Shown: piece after piece, positions 1-9,281 of the stretch | Numbering within the stretch: position 1 is the first letter of the stretch | Layout: each line of letters opens with the position of its first letter | Source of the DNA: a virus | Strand: one strand, 5' to 3' | IMG/VR virus record: IMGVR_UViG_3300030060_003428 | Coordinates: 1 to 27,903 of that record | DNA: 27,903 nucleotides | Translations under genes and position numbers: made by a program | The notes under the pieces: generated by a model | What the model was told of the DNA's origin: nothing | Seen by the model: the letters and a program-made list of their open reading frames with translations, nothing else | Database searches by the model: none

Positions 1-192
1 TCAGCCTTTATTTTAAAAATTACACAAGATAGCTCTGCACGAACAGTAACTTTTCCATCAAGTGTTGACTTTGCTGGAGGCAGTGCTCCTACGATTACAT
101 CATCAAATGGAGGAGTTGACGTGTTTGGTTTTTTAACTGTTGATGGTGGAACAACCTATTATGGATTTACACTAGGACAAGCATTAGCGTAA
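1..192 (+). CDS. C-terminal end of a phage tail/fibre protein (partial)
   Basis: The frame is open from the first base and ends in TAA, giving 63 residues of a protein whose start lies outside the window. The visible part is rich in T, S, G and V and ends VDGGTTYYGFTLGQALA, a beta-rich composition typical of marine phage tail-fibre tips. The next gene begins 10 bases later behind an AAGGGAT ribosome-binding site, and it is itself a tail-type protein, so a tail or receptor-binding role fits. The exact family cannot be named from this fragment. Confidence 0.75.
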   Translation, partial: SAFILKITQDSSARTVTFPSSVDFAGGSAPTITSSNGGVDVFGFLTVDGGTTYYGFTLGQALA

Positions 193-202
193 GGGATAAA
201 GT

Positions 203-2227
203 ATGTCAGTATCAAAATTATTATCAGCAGCAAGTGGAGTAGGTGGAGAAAGTCTTGATGTAGATGATGTTTTCAGCATTGATTTATGGAATGGAAATAG
301 TAGTACTCAAAGTATTACTAATGGAATTGATGTAAGTGGGGAAGGGGGTTTGATTTGGATAAAATCTAGGGATTATAATACTTCTACTAATGGTGGTTAT
401 GACCATTGTTGGTTTGATACAGAAAGAACATCTCCTACTGCTAACGCTATTCATTCTAATAATAATGAAGCTTCTGGTTCAGAAGTTGGATTTCAAAATT
501 TTAATGATGATGGATTTTCACTAAGCAACGATAGTAGTGGTGGTCAAAAAATTAATACTTCAGGAAATAGATATTGTGGTTGGACTTTTAGAAAAGCATC
601 TAAATTTTTTGATATTGTAAAATATACTGGCGATGGAAATTCAAGCAAAACAATATCACATAATTTGGGCACAACTGTAGGAGCAATTTTTATTAAAAAT
701 GTTTCTAATGCTGCTGATTGGAAGGTTTTTCATCGTAGCCTCGGAGAAACAAAAGCTTTAACTTTAAATGCTACAAGCACGGCAAGCACTAACTCATCTT
801 TTTTTAATGATACAGCACCAACAACAACTGCTTTCACTGTTGGAAATTCAACTGATGTAAATAATAGTGGTCAAACTTATCATGCTTTTTTATTTGCACA
901 CCATGATGATGATGGAGATTTTGGTTCTGAAGGTGACCAAGATATTATACACTGTGGTAGTTATACTGGAAATGGCAGTACAACTGGTCCAACAATTACT
1001 TTAGGATTTGAGCCACAGTGGATACTTTTAAAACCCTCATCAATAGGTCTTAATTGGTTAATGTATGATATTATGAGAGGTTGGAGTTTTGATGATAGTG
1101 ATTTTTTTATAATGGCAAATACAAACGATGGTAGTCCATTGGGTTTTTTGCCTTCTGAAATAGACCATTCAACAAGCTTTGGTGGAAATTTTGCAGACCC
1201 AACACCAACAGGTTTTAAAATTAAATCTTCAAGTGGTGCAGTAAATGGCAATGGGCATACTTACACATATATAGCTATTGGTCGTTCTACAAAAGTGCCG
1301 ACTGCGAGTAGTCAAGTTTTTAAAGCTAATTCTTATGCTCAATTTGAGCAAGGAACAGGTGCAAAAATAACAACAGGATTTCCTCTTGATATGCAAATTG
1401 CAACATATAGTTCTTCTAGCAGTCCTGAAGAGTCAGTCCGATTGTTTGATAGACTCAGAGGTTTAAGAACAGGTAGTGCTGCTTTTGACACTCCATCGTT
1501 AACTGTTAACTCAACTAGCTCAGAAGATGCGTTTACCAATGGTACTAATGGAGTTGACACTACTGGATTTGCAGTCGCTACAAATTATAATGATAAAGAT
1601 GCAGTTTTTTGGAATTGGAAGAGGGCAAAAGGTTTTTTTGATATTGTTGAATTTGTAGGAGATGGAAGTGCTGGAAATCATGCTCATCGTCTTGGGGTCG
1701 CACCAGAAATGTTTTGGATTCGAAGCAGAGGTAGTGCAAGCTGGGCAGTGTTTCATGCTAGTCATGGAGCAACAAAGGGTTTGTTTTTAAATGATAGTGG
1801 AACAGGAGCAACGACCTCTGGATTTTTTAATGATACTGCACCCACCTCATCTGTTTTTACAGTAGGTGCTTCTTTCAATCAAGCTTCTAGTACTATGTGT
1901 TATTTATTTGCAACTCTTGCTGGAATAAGTAAAGTTGGAAGCTATTCTGGCAATGGGTCTAATCAAACAGTAGATTGTGGATTCTCATCAGGTTCTTCAT
2001 ATGTTTTAATTAAACGCACCGATGCGACAGGCAGTTGGCACGCCTTTGATTCATCGAGGGGGATAGTAGCTGGAAATGAACAAGCATTACTTTATAATGA
2101 TGCTTCAAAAGTAAATAATACTGACAGTATTGACCCAGCTAACAGTGGTTTTATTGTAAATCAAAATACTACAACAAATTTAAATGTTTCAAGTGCAACT
2201 TACATTTTTTATGCAATCGCAGCTTAA
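203..2227 (+). CDS. Repeat-built tail / receptor-binding protein (DUF7483-like)
   Basis: A 674-residue, S/T/N/G-rich protein made of repeated beta-type modules. A unit running FFDIV..GDG, then W-x-VFH, then FFNDTAP-T/S-x-x-FTVG occurs at residues about 135-215 and again at about 478-556. Each is followed by a GSYTGNG or GSYSGNG unit (about 252-362 and 579-674). I recall this module from tail proteins of marine phages (DUF7483-type), where it is thought to form a tail fibre or adhesin; the exact domain name is from memory. It lies between another tail gene and a tail-assembly-chaperone-like gene, so a virion surface protein that contacts the host is likely. There is no signal peptide or membrane segment. 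Start: ATG behind an AAGGGAT site. Confidence 0.75.
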   Translation: MSVSKLLSAASGVGGESLDVDDVFSIDLWNGNSSTQSITNGIDVSGEGGLIWIKSRDYNTSTNGGYDHCWFDTERTSPTANAIHSNNNEASGSEVGFQNFNDDGFSLSNDSSGGQKINTSGNRYCGWTFRKASKFFDIVKYTGDGNSSKTISHNLGTTVGAIFIKNVSNAADWKVFHRSLGETKALTLNATSTASTNSSFFNDTAPTTTAFTVGNSTDVNNSGQTYHAFLFAHHDDDGDFGSEGDQDIIHCGSYTGNGSTTGPTITLGFEPQWILLKPSSIGLNWLMYDIMRGWSFDDSDFFIMANTNDGSPLGFLPSEIDHSTSFGGNFADPTPTGFKIKSSSGAVNGNGHTYTYIAIGRSTKVPTASSQVFKANSYAQFEQGTGAKITTGFPLDMQIATYSSSSSPEESVRLFDRLRGLRTGSAAFDTPSLTVNSTSSEDAFTNGTNGVDTTGFAVATNYNDKDAVFWNWKRAKGFFDIVEFVGDGSAGNHAHRLGVAPEMFWIRSRGSASWAVFHASHGATKGLFLNDSGTGATTSGFFNDTAPTSSVFTVGASFNQASSTMCYLFATLAGISKVGSYSGNGSNQTVDCGFSSGSSYVLIKRTDATGSWHAFDSSRGIVAGNEQALLYNDASKVNNTDSIDPANSGFIVNQNTTTNLNVSSATYIFYAIAA

Positions 2228-2244
2228 CAAAGGATTATATTAAT

Positions 2245-2739
2245 ATGGCAGAATACAGACACAGAACAAGTGGTGAAGTAAAAACAAAACAGGAATGGAA
2301 AAAACATTTTAAAAATATGTCTACACCTTCCGTGTGGAATCAGAATGTTTGTGACGCAATGAATATTGACCCTATTTTACCAAGCCCACCAGCTTCAATA
2401 ACTTCTTATCAAATCAGCGTAAGAGATGGAGTTGAGCAAGATGCAAAAGGCAACTGGGTAGAAAAATACGTTGCTCAAGATATGTTTGTAGCAACATCTG
2501 AAAAAACAAAAGAAGAATTAGAAAAAGAATATCAAGCTAAAATAGACTCTGGTGTGGCTGACCTTGTTAGAAGTCAACGCAATCAACTTTTAGTAGAGTC
2601 TGATTGGACAATGGTTACTGACAGTCAGTTGAGTGACTCTAAGAAAACAGAATGGAAAACATATAGACAAAAGTTAAGAGACATTCCTGCTAGTTCGGGT
2701 TTTCCTAACTCTATTACTTTTCCAGATAAACCTGAATAA
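2245..2739 (+). CDS. Phage tail assembly chaperone-like protein
   Basis: A protein of 164 residues. The C-terminal part (about 108-150) reads VRSQRNQLLVESDWTMVTDS, then a short polar stretch ending YRQKLRDIP. This is the hallmark pattern (R-x2-LL-x2-SDW ... YR-x2-LRDIP) of the Phage_tail_APC family found next to tail fibre genes. The N-terminal half, with K/E-rich segments and a PSPP linker, is not recognised. It follows the tail protein by 17 bases, with AAAGGA 10 bases before the ATG. By family it should help fold or attach the tail fibre just upstream. The motif is clear; the chaperone role is inferred from family and neighbours. Confidence 0.7.
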   Translation: MAEYRHRTSGEVKTKQEWKKHFKNMSTPSVWNQNVCDAMNIDPILPSPPASITSYQISVRDGVEQDAKGNWVEKYVAQDMFVATSEKTKEELEKEYQAKIDSGVADLVRSQRNQLLVESDWTMVTDSQLSDSKKTEWKTYRQKLRDIPASSGFPNSITFPDKPE

Positions 2740-2760
2740 TAAACATGAGGAGATAGAACA

Positions 2761-3189
2761 ATAGACCCTATATCGATAGCGTTAGTTTCGTTTACTGCAA
2801 TAAAGAAAGGCATTGCTCTCGGAAAAGATTTGCAGTCCATGAGCAAAGATATAAACTCTTTATTTTCTTTTATTGATGGAGCGAAAGAAGCACATAAGAA
2901 AAACGATAAGAATGACCCATTGTCATCTTATATTGCTTATGAAAAAGCAAAAGACTTTGAACAAGATTTAAGAAGAATTATTATTGAAAGCCGAGGCATG
3001 TCTGGTTGGAATAAGTTTCAACAGTTTCGCACACAAGCCAACGAACAACAAAGAAAAAGTAGATATGCTGCAATGCAAAAGAAAGAACAGATAATAACAA
3101 TACTTTCGATTACAGCAGGTATTTTAATATTCATAGCAGGTGCTGTAGGTATTGTTTTATTTGCTAAATATTTAAAGGATTCACAATAA
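2761..3189 (+). CDS. Small phage membrane protein, apparent ATA start
   Basis: Starting at the ATA codon at 2761 the protein has 142 residues; the first conventional start in frame is TTG at 2830 (119 residues). ATA is preferred because a strong ribosome-binding site (GAGGAG, 2747-2752) lies 8 bases before it, an in-frame stop sits just upstream at 2746, and the extra residues ((M/I)DPISIALVSFTAIKKGIA) look like real protein. Phage proteins of this type, as I remember them, begin MDPISI. The middle is charged and helical; residues about 108-136 form one hydrophobic segment (ITILSITAGILIFIAGAVG), followed by a short KYLKD tail. Function unknown; a membrane-bound late protein (lysis or entry helper) is possible. 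Its stop overlaps the next start (TAATG). Confidence 0.6.
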   Translation: MDPISIALVSFTAIKKGIALGKDLQSMSKDINSLFSFIDGAKEAHKKNDKNDPLSSYIAYEKAKDFEQDLRRIIIESRGMSGWNKFQQFRTQANEQQRKSRYAAMQKKEQIITILSITAGILIFIAGAVGIVLFAKYLKDSQ

Positions 3190-3419
3190 TGGAAATAAAC
3201 CCTATATTGTTTTGGAATGTGATACTAACTTTAGTTTTAGCTCCTGCATTTTGGGCTTTTCGTAATTTGTTAAGTGAAGTAAAAAGAATTGATATTTTGT
3301 TAAATAGAACAAGAGAAGACTATGTCACAAGGAATGAAATGAGAGATGATATGAAAGTGGTTGTTGATGCCCTTCATCGAGTTGAAGATAAATTAGATAG
3401 AGTATTGAGCAAGGATTAG
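3189..3419 (+). CDS. Small membrane-anchored coiled-coil protein
   Basis: A protein of 76 residues with one N-terminal hydrophobic segment (about 5-24, ILFWNVILTLVLAPAFWAF), then a charged stretch to the end with heptad-like spacing (VDALHRVEDKLDRVLSKD). This suggests a bitopic membrane protein with a soluble coiled coil. It overlaps the preceding membrane-protein gene by one base (TAATG), so the two are probably translated together and may act as a pair. Small holin or spanin-like proteins can have this shape, but nothing specific identifies it, and the endolysin lies far away on the other strand. Confidence 0.65.
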   Translation: MEINPILFWNVILTLVLAPAFWAFRNLLSEVKRIDILLNRTREDYVTRNEMRDDMKVVVDALHRVEDKLDRVLSKD

Positions 3420-3423
3420 GTAA

Positions 3424-5631
3424 ATGGAAAATACAATGAAACCTCCTGTAACCCAAAAAATAATGCAAAGACGTTTTAAGGGTTTTACGCCACAGCAGAA
3501 GGCTATGATTTTAGCTACTAAAAATTTACAAGACGGCACACCTGCTGCAGCAAAAGAATTAGCTAAAGCAACATCAATAGCCATGAATGAGATTAACAAA
3601 AGATTTAATACTATGAAGTTTAATAAGGGGGGTACTTCTCGTGTTTTAGATGAAATTGGTGGTGATGTTGTAAAAAGTCGTGGTCAGTATTTTATTAAAA
3701 GTGATGAAGGGCAATATTCAAAACCTTATAAAACTGCATTGGACGCATACTATGCTAATCCTGATTCTTATATTAATAGAGTGAAAAAAAGGGATAGTGC
3801 TGTTGTTGGCATACCTGAGTCTGAATTTACCACGCCTCCGAGAACAATAATGCCCCCTCCACCAGAAGGGGAATCAGAGACCCCTCCACCAGAGGGGGAA
3901 TCAGAGACCCCTCCTATTACTGAGCCGACTAATACAATCGCTCCTTCCACAGGTCCAGTTGATATTTTAGGATCTACTGAGGAAATTCTAAGAGGGAATG
4001 TAGGATTAAGTGATGCTGCAAATCCAGATCCTGTTTTAATAAGTGACGAAAAGGTAGCGGAAGGTGAAATTGATGAGAAGGTTGGTCAAGTTGATGCTTC
4101 TGAAGAAGGGAGTCCTACTGTAACTACCACTTTAGGTACGGCAACAACCGCAGCAGTTCCAGAGGCTAAAGCTCCTGCTACAATAACTGATCCACAGTTA
4201 ACACAACCAAATATTGATGCAGCAGCACAAGTTGCTCCTGTAAGTGGAGCAGTAAGTCCTCAAGCACAAGTTACTGCACAACAATTAACGCCTCAACAAT
4301 TAGCTTCACTTAATGTCGAAGCTGCTCAACTAGATACACCACAACAAATAGATGCTCCAGATCCAAGAGTTATTCAGTCTGGCGAGTTAGTTACTGGTAT
4401 TGATGCAGATGCAACAAGGGCTGCCCAGTTTACGGAGCAAGTAGAGGCTGCTCAAGGTGAAGTAGGTGAATTGTCTACTGTTAAAGGGCAACTTGCTCAG
4501 TTACAAAAAGAGTTTGACAACGATGAAATACCTATTTGGGCAGTTGGTGCATACAGACAAACACAACAAGCATTGGCAGCTAGAGGATTGTCAAGTTCAA
4601 GCTTGGCAGGACAAGCTATTGTTCACGCTTTTATGGAGTCAGCTATTCCTATTGCTCAAGCAGATGCTCAAGTATTTGCTAATTTTGATTTGACTAATCT
4701 TTCAAATAGACAACAAAGAGCTATGTTAGCCGCTCAACAAAGGGCTACTTTTATTGGTTTAGAATTTGATCAAGCTTTTCAAGCACGAGTTTTAAATGCT
4801 GCAAAAATTAGTGATATCGCTAATATTAATTTTTCAGCTGAACAACAAATTGCAATAGAAAATTCACGATTAGCTCAAACAGTGGATATTGCTAATTTAA
4901 ACAATAGACAAGCTAAAATTATGGCAGATGCTGGTGCAATGGTACAAGTAGATTTAAGTAACTTAAACAATAGACAAGAAGCGGTTGTACAAAATGCTAA
5001 ATCCTTTTTGCAAATGGATATGTCTAATTTAGGGTTTGAGCAACAAGCCGCTATTTTTGAGGCTCAGTCTAGAGTTCAATCCTTGTTTTCTGATCAAGCT
5101 GCAATTAATGCCGCTAAAAACTTTAATGCTCAAAGTGAAAATGAAATGACTCGTTTTTTTGAGGGCTTAATTAATAACACTAATTTACAGAATGCAGCTC
5201 AACAAAACGCAATGGAGCAATTCAATGTAGACGCTGAAAATAGTATAGCTCAATTTAATTCACAATTAATTAATCAAAGAGAATTATGGAATGCGGAGAA
5301 TCAAAGATATATTGCAGAATCTAATGCAAACTGGAGAAGAGCGGTGACAACAACAAACAACGCTACAACTAATGCGAGCCAACAAATAGCCGCACAAAAT
5401 CAAGCAAATCTAGAAATGAGAGCTTATGATAATCTTTGGCAACGTAATCGAGATATAATGAACTTCGCATTTACAACAGCTGCAACAAAAGATCAATTTG
5501 CTCATGAATTACTATTAGCTAGTATGGAGAATAAAGGTGTAAAAACAATGGCTTCAGGAACACTACTTGGTGCAATTATTAATGGTTTCTTTGGTAATAC
5601 AGACATATTAAAAAGTTTATTCCCAGTATAG
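3424..5631 (+). CDS. Q/A/N-rich virion protein (probable internal virion/ejection protein)
   Basis: A 735-residue protein. The N-terminal domain (1-125) is basic and helical. A low-complexity linker follows with PPPEGESET repeats (about 143-165) and then a long T/P/A-rich stretch to about 300. The C-terminal half (about 300-700) is almost entirely polar helix, rich in Q, A and N, with recurring NLSNRQQ / NLNNRQA / NLNNRQE / NLGFEQQ units about 25-45 residues apart, typical of elongated virion proteins. It heads a run of large late genes like the T7 gp14-gp16 internal virion set, so a role in the ejection channel or core is plausible. No enzymatic motif is seen. Start: ATG with AAGGA 8-9 bases upstream. 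Confidence 0.6.
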   Translation: MENTMKPPVTQKIMQRRFKGFTPQQKAMILATKNLQDGTPAAAKELAKATSIAMNEINKRFNTMKFNKGGTSRVLDEIGGDVVKSRGQYFIKSDEGQYSKPYKTALDAYYANPDSYINRVKKRDSAVVGIPESEFTTPPRTIMPPPPEGESETPPPEGESETPPITEPTNTIAPSTGPVDILGSTEEILRGNVGLSDAANPDPVLISDEKVAEGEIDEKVGQVDASEEGSPTVTTTLGTATTAAVPEAKAPATITDPQLTQPNIDAAAQVAPVSGAVSPQAQVTAQQLTPQQLASLNVEAAQLDTPQQIDAPDPRVIQSGELVTGIDADATRAAQFTEQVEAAQGEVGELSTVKGQLAQLQKEFDNDEIPIWAVGAYRQTQQALAARGLSSSSLAGQAIVHAFMESAIPIAQADAQVFANFDLTNLSNRQQRAMLAAQQRATFIGLEFDQAFQARVLNAAKISDIANINFSAEQQIAIENSRLAQTVDIANLNNRQAKIMADAGAMVQVDLSNLNNRQEAVVQNAKSFLQMDMSNLGFEQQAAIFEAQSRVQSLFSDQAAINAAKNFNAQSENEMTRFFEGLINNTNLQNAAQQNAMEQFNVDAENSIAQFNSQLINQRELWNAENQRYIAESNANWRRAVTTTNNATTNASQQIAAQNQANLEMRAYDNLWQRNRDIMNFAFTTAATKDQFAHELLLASMENKGVKTMASGTLLGAIINGFFGNTDILKSLFPV
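3854..3914 (+). repeat. 27-bp in-frame tandem repeat (about 2.3 copies)
   Basis: Two copies of a 27-base unit (3854-3880 and 3881-3907) differ at one base and are followed by a partial third (3908-3914). The unit encodes PPPEGESET and extends a proline/glutamate-rich linker in the virion protein. Being in frame and nearly identical, it probably arose by recent slippage. Confidence 0.85.
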
Positions 5632-5639
5632 GTTCATAA

Positions 5640-6851
5640 ATGGAAAATTTAAAATCAAATTTTATAGAGTATGTTAAAGGTGCAAGTCGCCAAGACTTTG
5701 AAGAAATTAAGCCACCTAAAAAGGGTCTTATGAATCAAATAAAAAAGACTCCTAAAAAGTTTAATTTTCAGAAAATTATAAGAGACTTAAAACAACAATA
5801 TCTACCGCCGCCTGACCCTTTGCCAGTTAAAGAAGACTCTAATATGGGGTTTATTACTGATGTGGTAGGAAAAATATTTAAAGATTCTGTTACTAGGCAA
5901 ATTGAATATAAACAAAAAGTACGCAATAATGCTAACAAAATTCAAGATGACATGGAATATTTTAGTAGTAACATAGTAAATGTGCAACCTACTGAAACCG
6001 ATCTTGAAATAGAACGTATGTTAAAAGAAGTAAATACACCAGAGGAGAATAAACAAGGCTCTACAGTAACCTCCACAGACACTTATGAAGTTCCTCCTTT
6101 AAACTTAGATTCAACTTCAAAAGAAAATTTAGATATGCCTGTTGAGAAAAAAGAAAAAATTCCTCCAATAAAATTCATAAATTATGCTGTATCTTTTTTT
6201 GAAGAGTTTGAAGGAAACTTAGGTGGAGACAATGTTACTGGAAAAGAAACTTTACCATATGGTATTTTAAAGAAGACTGCTATTAGAAAAAATATAATTA
6301 AAAAGGATGTCGAGACAGATCTTGAGTATGCAATTAGATTTTATGATACTTTAGAAAAAGAAATGATAAAAAAGTATTTTAGTAGTAAAAAAGGCATTTC
6401 TTATGATGATTTTAGTAGAAATGAAAAAGTATCTATATTAAGTACTTATGCTAATAATGGAAGCTTTGCAAGAATGCCTAAATATGAAAAGGCTTTATTA
6501 AAAGGAGATAGGGCAGAAATGGGTAGACAATTATTAGATGTAATATCAGTAACAGAACCAGGAGCAAAAGTTAAAACTACTTCTTCAGGTTTAGCTGTGA
6601 GAAGAGCTGCTGAATATAATTTACTTAATCCGAAATCAAAACAAATAGCTTTTGTTAAAATGGTGGGTGAGAACAATAAATTTAACACACCAGTGACATA
6701 TGAATATAGAGATAAGGATAATAACATTATGTTTTCTTTTAGACCATCACAAAGACTAATATCTACGTCTAGTGTACCAAAAGACGGATCCTCTACAAAA
6801 GTTTATTCTGTCTTAAATAAATATAATGATTTTATAGAAAGGAATATATAA
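5640..6851 (+). CDS. Virion protein with GH24-like lysozyme domain
   Basis: A 403-residue protein. Residues 1-170 are basic and low in complexity, with a PPKKGLMNQ motif at 25-33. Residues about 176-345 resemble a phage lysozyme: FFEEFEGN (E191 in the position of the catalytic Glu of the EG motif), PYGI at 206-209 in place of the TIGYG motif, a helical region with YANNGSF, and SGLAVRRAAEYNLL (316-329), which matches the G-L-x2-RR-x-AE signature near the end of GH24 domains. Such domains in internal virion proteins cut peptidoglycan so that phage DNA can enter. The catalytic loop is divergent, so activity is not certain. The gene lies inside the virion block, directly upstream of further large virion genes. 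Confidence 0.65.
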   Translation: MENLKSNFIEYVKGASRQDFEEIKPPKKGLMNQIKKTPKKFNFQKIIRDLKQQYLPPPDPLPVKEDSNMGFITDVVGKIFKDSVTRQIEYKQKVRNNANKIQDDMEYFSSNIVNVQPTETDLEIERMLKEVNTPEENKQGSTVTSTDTYEVPPLNLDSTSKENLDMPVEKKEKIPPIKFINYAVSFFEEFEGNLGGDNVTGKETLPYGILKKTAIRKNIIKKDVETDLEYAIRFYDTLEKEMIKKYFSSKKGISYDDFSRNEKVSILSTYANNGSFARMPKYEKALLKGDRAEMGRQLLDVISVTEPGAKVKTTSSGLAVRRAAEYNLLNPKSKQIAFVKMVGENNKFNTPVTYEYRDKDNNIMFSFRPSQRLISTSSVPKDGSSTKVYSVLNKYNDFIERNI

Positions 6852-7445
6852 ATGTTTAACTTTAACGCACCAATTCCTGGAGAATCTTTAACTAAAGATT
6901 TAGGAGGATATGCATGGGAAAACCCTCCTAAGTTTGATTTACTTGAGGATGCCTTAGATGATTATTTATTAGAAATGCAAAAAAAAGAAGTTAAAGATGA
7001 TATATTCTTATTATTAGATATAGGTGTTCCTTTAGATATTGTCGTAGAAACCTTAACACTAAATGGAGTGATGAAAGGTAGACATAACATAGATGTTCAA
7101 ATTTTGTTGATGCCTTTGCTTACAGAGTACATAAAGGCTTTAGCAGATGTTTTAAATTTAGAATATATCGAAAGTACAGAACAATTAGAGGAGACTCCTC
7201 AAGCAATGAAGGAGAAGGAAAATACTAGGTTGATAGCACAGTTGAATGCTGAGTTAAAAGGTTTGTCAGCTAAAAAAATTAAACAAGATACTGGTTTATC
7301 TTTAATTGAAAACATTAAAGAAACATTAGAAGAAGAAGGGGACATTATACCTCCAGAAGACAATGATATTGAATTAAGCTCTGAGTCTATTTCTGAGGGG
7401 GATTTAGACACTCCTCGTAAAGGTTTAATGAGAAAGGAAAAGTAA
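6852..7445 (+). CDS. Conserved marine-phage structural protein
   Basis: A 197-residue acidic protein. Its start, MFNFNAPIPGESLTKDLGG, and the later segment VETLTLNGVMKGRHNIDVQI match a protein family I remember from cyanophages and pelagiphages (MFNFNAPVPG...), usually annotated as a structural or hypothetical protein. The last 80 residues are charged and probably flexible, ending DTPRKGLMRKEK. The KGLM string recurs in the neighbouring virion proteins. AAAGGA lies about 9 bases before the ATG; the gene starts right after the stop of the lysozyme-domain gene and ends one base before the next. Its molecular role is not known to me. Confidence 0.6.
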   Translation: MFNFNAPIPGESLTKDLGGYAWENPPKFDLLEDALDDYLLEMQKKEVKDDIFLLLDIGVPLDIVVETLTLNGVMKGRHNIDVQILLMPLLTEYIKALADVLNLEYIESTEQLEETPQAMKEKENTRLIAQLNAELKGLSAKKIKQDTGLSLIENIKETLEEEGDIIPPEDNDIELSSESISEGDLDTPRKGLMRKEK

Positions 7446-7446
7446 T

Positions 7447-9279
7447 ATGAGTTTTGCAGTTGGACTTGCTAACGAACTGGCTAGAGGTATTAAAGAGAGA
7501 ACTGAAACTAGAAATAAATACATTTCTGAAGAAATGAGATTAGCTAAACAAGTGGGTATTCCTGCTCGTTTAGATAAACTGAATAAAGTCAATCAAAGTA
7601 TGGGACTTATCCAAGATATTCGAGCAAATGTGAATGGGGATTTACCAGATGAATTTTTTTTAGCTGTTGCTGGAGGAAAAGCGGGTATCACTTTAGATGA
7701 GTTAAGAGCTCTTACTACCAAATCTGCTTTACAAAAAACACCTATAGATAATATCGATCTTCAACAGATTGTTTCTTTAAATGGTTTTAATTATGAAGCA
7801 GGTTTAAAAAGTGGTTTAAGTGAATTGTACGGCTTAACTCAACAAAAGATTGAACAAGATCCAGAACCTAAAAACGATAACACTTTCGGTAAAAATTTAA
7901 TTATGGCAGGTTTTGCTTTAAATCCTCAACAAAGTGCAGAAGATTATTTAGAAACGGCAAGTATTTTAGGACTGCCAGTAAATGATGTGATTGCAGGTAT
8001 TGGAAGAGACAAAGGCACAATACAAGGCTTTGATCAGATAACAGGTGAAGGAATATCGAGTATTGGTACACAGAAAAGTGAAGAATTTATTATGCAAAAA
8101 GATATGTTGAAAGAACGAAAACTATTTCAATCAACTGTATCGCAAGCACTAAAGATTGTAGCACCTGGTGTTTTAAAAGATTTAAGAATGACATCTGACG
8201 GAGATATTGAGTCTATTGAACTACTAAGTGGATTGAACCTAGAAGGGACTAACGCAGAAGCGTATAAAGATGCAGTGGTTTTACTTAAAGATAGTATTTT
8301 TAATGCAGTAACATACCAGTATCTTCTTATAAATAGGGAGTTTAAAGGACAGAGAGACGATGATTTTGATCGTAAGGTAATAAATGACCTTTCTGATAAA
8401 GTAAAAGAAGTAATAACTGAGTTTTCAAAAGAAAATAAAAAGTTTTTAGAAAATTCTATTCCGCAAAAAACCTTCGCACAAACTAGTGATGGTTTGACTG
8501 ACGCTTTAAAACAAGGTCTTCAGCAAGTTAATGACTCTTATTTAGGAACTCCTAAGGAAGTAATCACAACAACTGAACCCCCAGGAGATGACACAACTAA
8601 ACTCCTAGAAGAACTTATACAAAACTTTTCTAATAATAACCTTACAGATAAAAATTGGTCCAATGCTTCATATATTTCTGAACTTTCTGCAAAAGATTCC
8701 GTTACTGAAACTGTGCGTAAAGTTAAAAAACTTTTAGGGACAGACGAAAACATTAAAGAATTTGTAGATACATACGCAGGTACAACGCCAGGCACGAAAT
8801 TAGGCACGGCTTACAAGATATTAGCACAATCTATGAAAAAACCAGAAAAAACTACTAAGACAGATGAAGAGATAATAGAAGAGATAATACAAGAGTTTTT
8901 ACAAAGCAAGCCTTTTATAAATATAAGTAAGAGTATGGAGCAATTTATTGAAACACATGGCGAGGATAAAGTGAAGGAATTTGCACAAAAAAATGAAAAA
9001 GTGCGTGAATTGTATGACATTTATCTTAAAAATAAAAAACAACCTAAGGAGAAATCTAAAACTGAAGAGTATCTTAAAAAAGAAAAAGAGTATAAAGAAA
9101 TTATTTCTAATAAAGATTATAAAAAGGAACCAGTTCCTAGAAAGCCCTCAAGTAAATCCATTTTCTCTACTACGGAAGAAAGAAAATTATGGGATAAATA
9201 CTTTGGAGACACACATTCTTCAAATGGTAACCCTAAAGGAATGTTCAATACTGGTGGTCTTATGAGCAGAAGAGGTTAA
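7447..9279 (+). CDS. Large virion protein, unknown fold (ends in GGLMSRRG)
   Basis: A 610-residue, mostly helical, charged protein without membrane segments or recognisable enzyme motifs. The N-terminal 60 residues are strongly helical (MSFAVGLANELARGIKERTE). The C-terminal third is rich in K and E, and the end reads GMFNTGGLMSRRG. Position between a conserved structural protein and a 1385-residue membrane-interacting protein in a tightly packed late operon (1-2 base gaps) supports an internal virion or ejection protein, comparable in place to T7 gp15. That role is inferred from context only. AAAGGA lies about 8 bases before the ATG. Confidence 0.5.
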   Translation: MSFAVGLANELARGIKERTETRNKYISEEMRLAKQVGIPARLDKLNKVNQSMGLIQDIRANVNGDLPDEFFLAVAGGKAGITLDELRALTTKSALQKTPIDNIDLQQIVSLNGFNYEAGLKSGLSELYGLTQQKIEQDPEPKNDNTFGKNLIMAGFALNPQQSAEDYLETASILGLPVNDVIAGIGRDKGTIQGFDQITGEGISSIGTQKSEEFIMQKDMLKERKLFQSTVSQALKIVAPGVLKDLRMTSDGDIESIELLSGLNLEGTNAEAYKDAVVLLKDSIFNAVTYQYLLINREFKGQRDDDFDRKVINDLSDKVKEVITEFSKENKKFLENSIPQKTFAQTSDGLTDALKQGLQQVNDSYLGTPKEVITTTEPPGDDTTKLLEELIQNFSNNNLTDKNWSNASYISELSAKDSVTETVRKVKKLLGTDENIKEFVDTYAGTTPGTKLGTAYKILAQSMKKPEKTTKTDEEIIEEIIQEFLQSKPFINISKSMEQFIETHGEDKVKEFAQKNEKVRELYDIYLKNKKQPKEKSKTEEYLKKEKEYKEIISNKDYKKEPVPRKPSSKSIFSTTEERKLWDKYFGDTHSSNGNPKGMFNTGGLMSRRG

Positions 9280-9281
9280 AA

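Noticed and set aside
8981-9265. 94-codon plus-strand ORF within the 610-residue gene
   Set aside because: Lysine-rich shadow of the real frame, no ribosome-binding site, no room in the operon.
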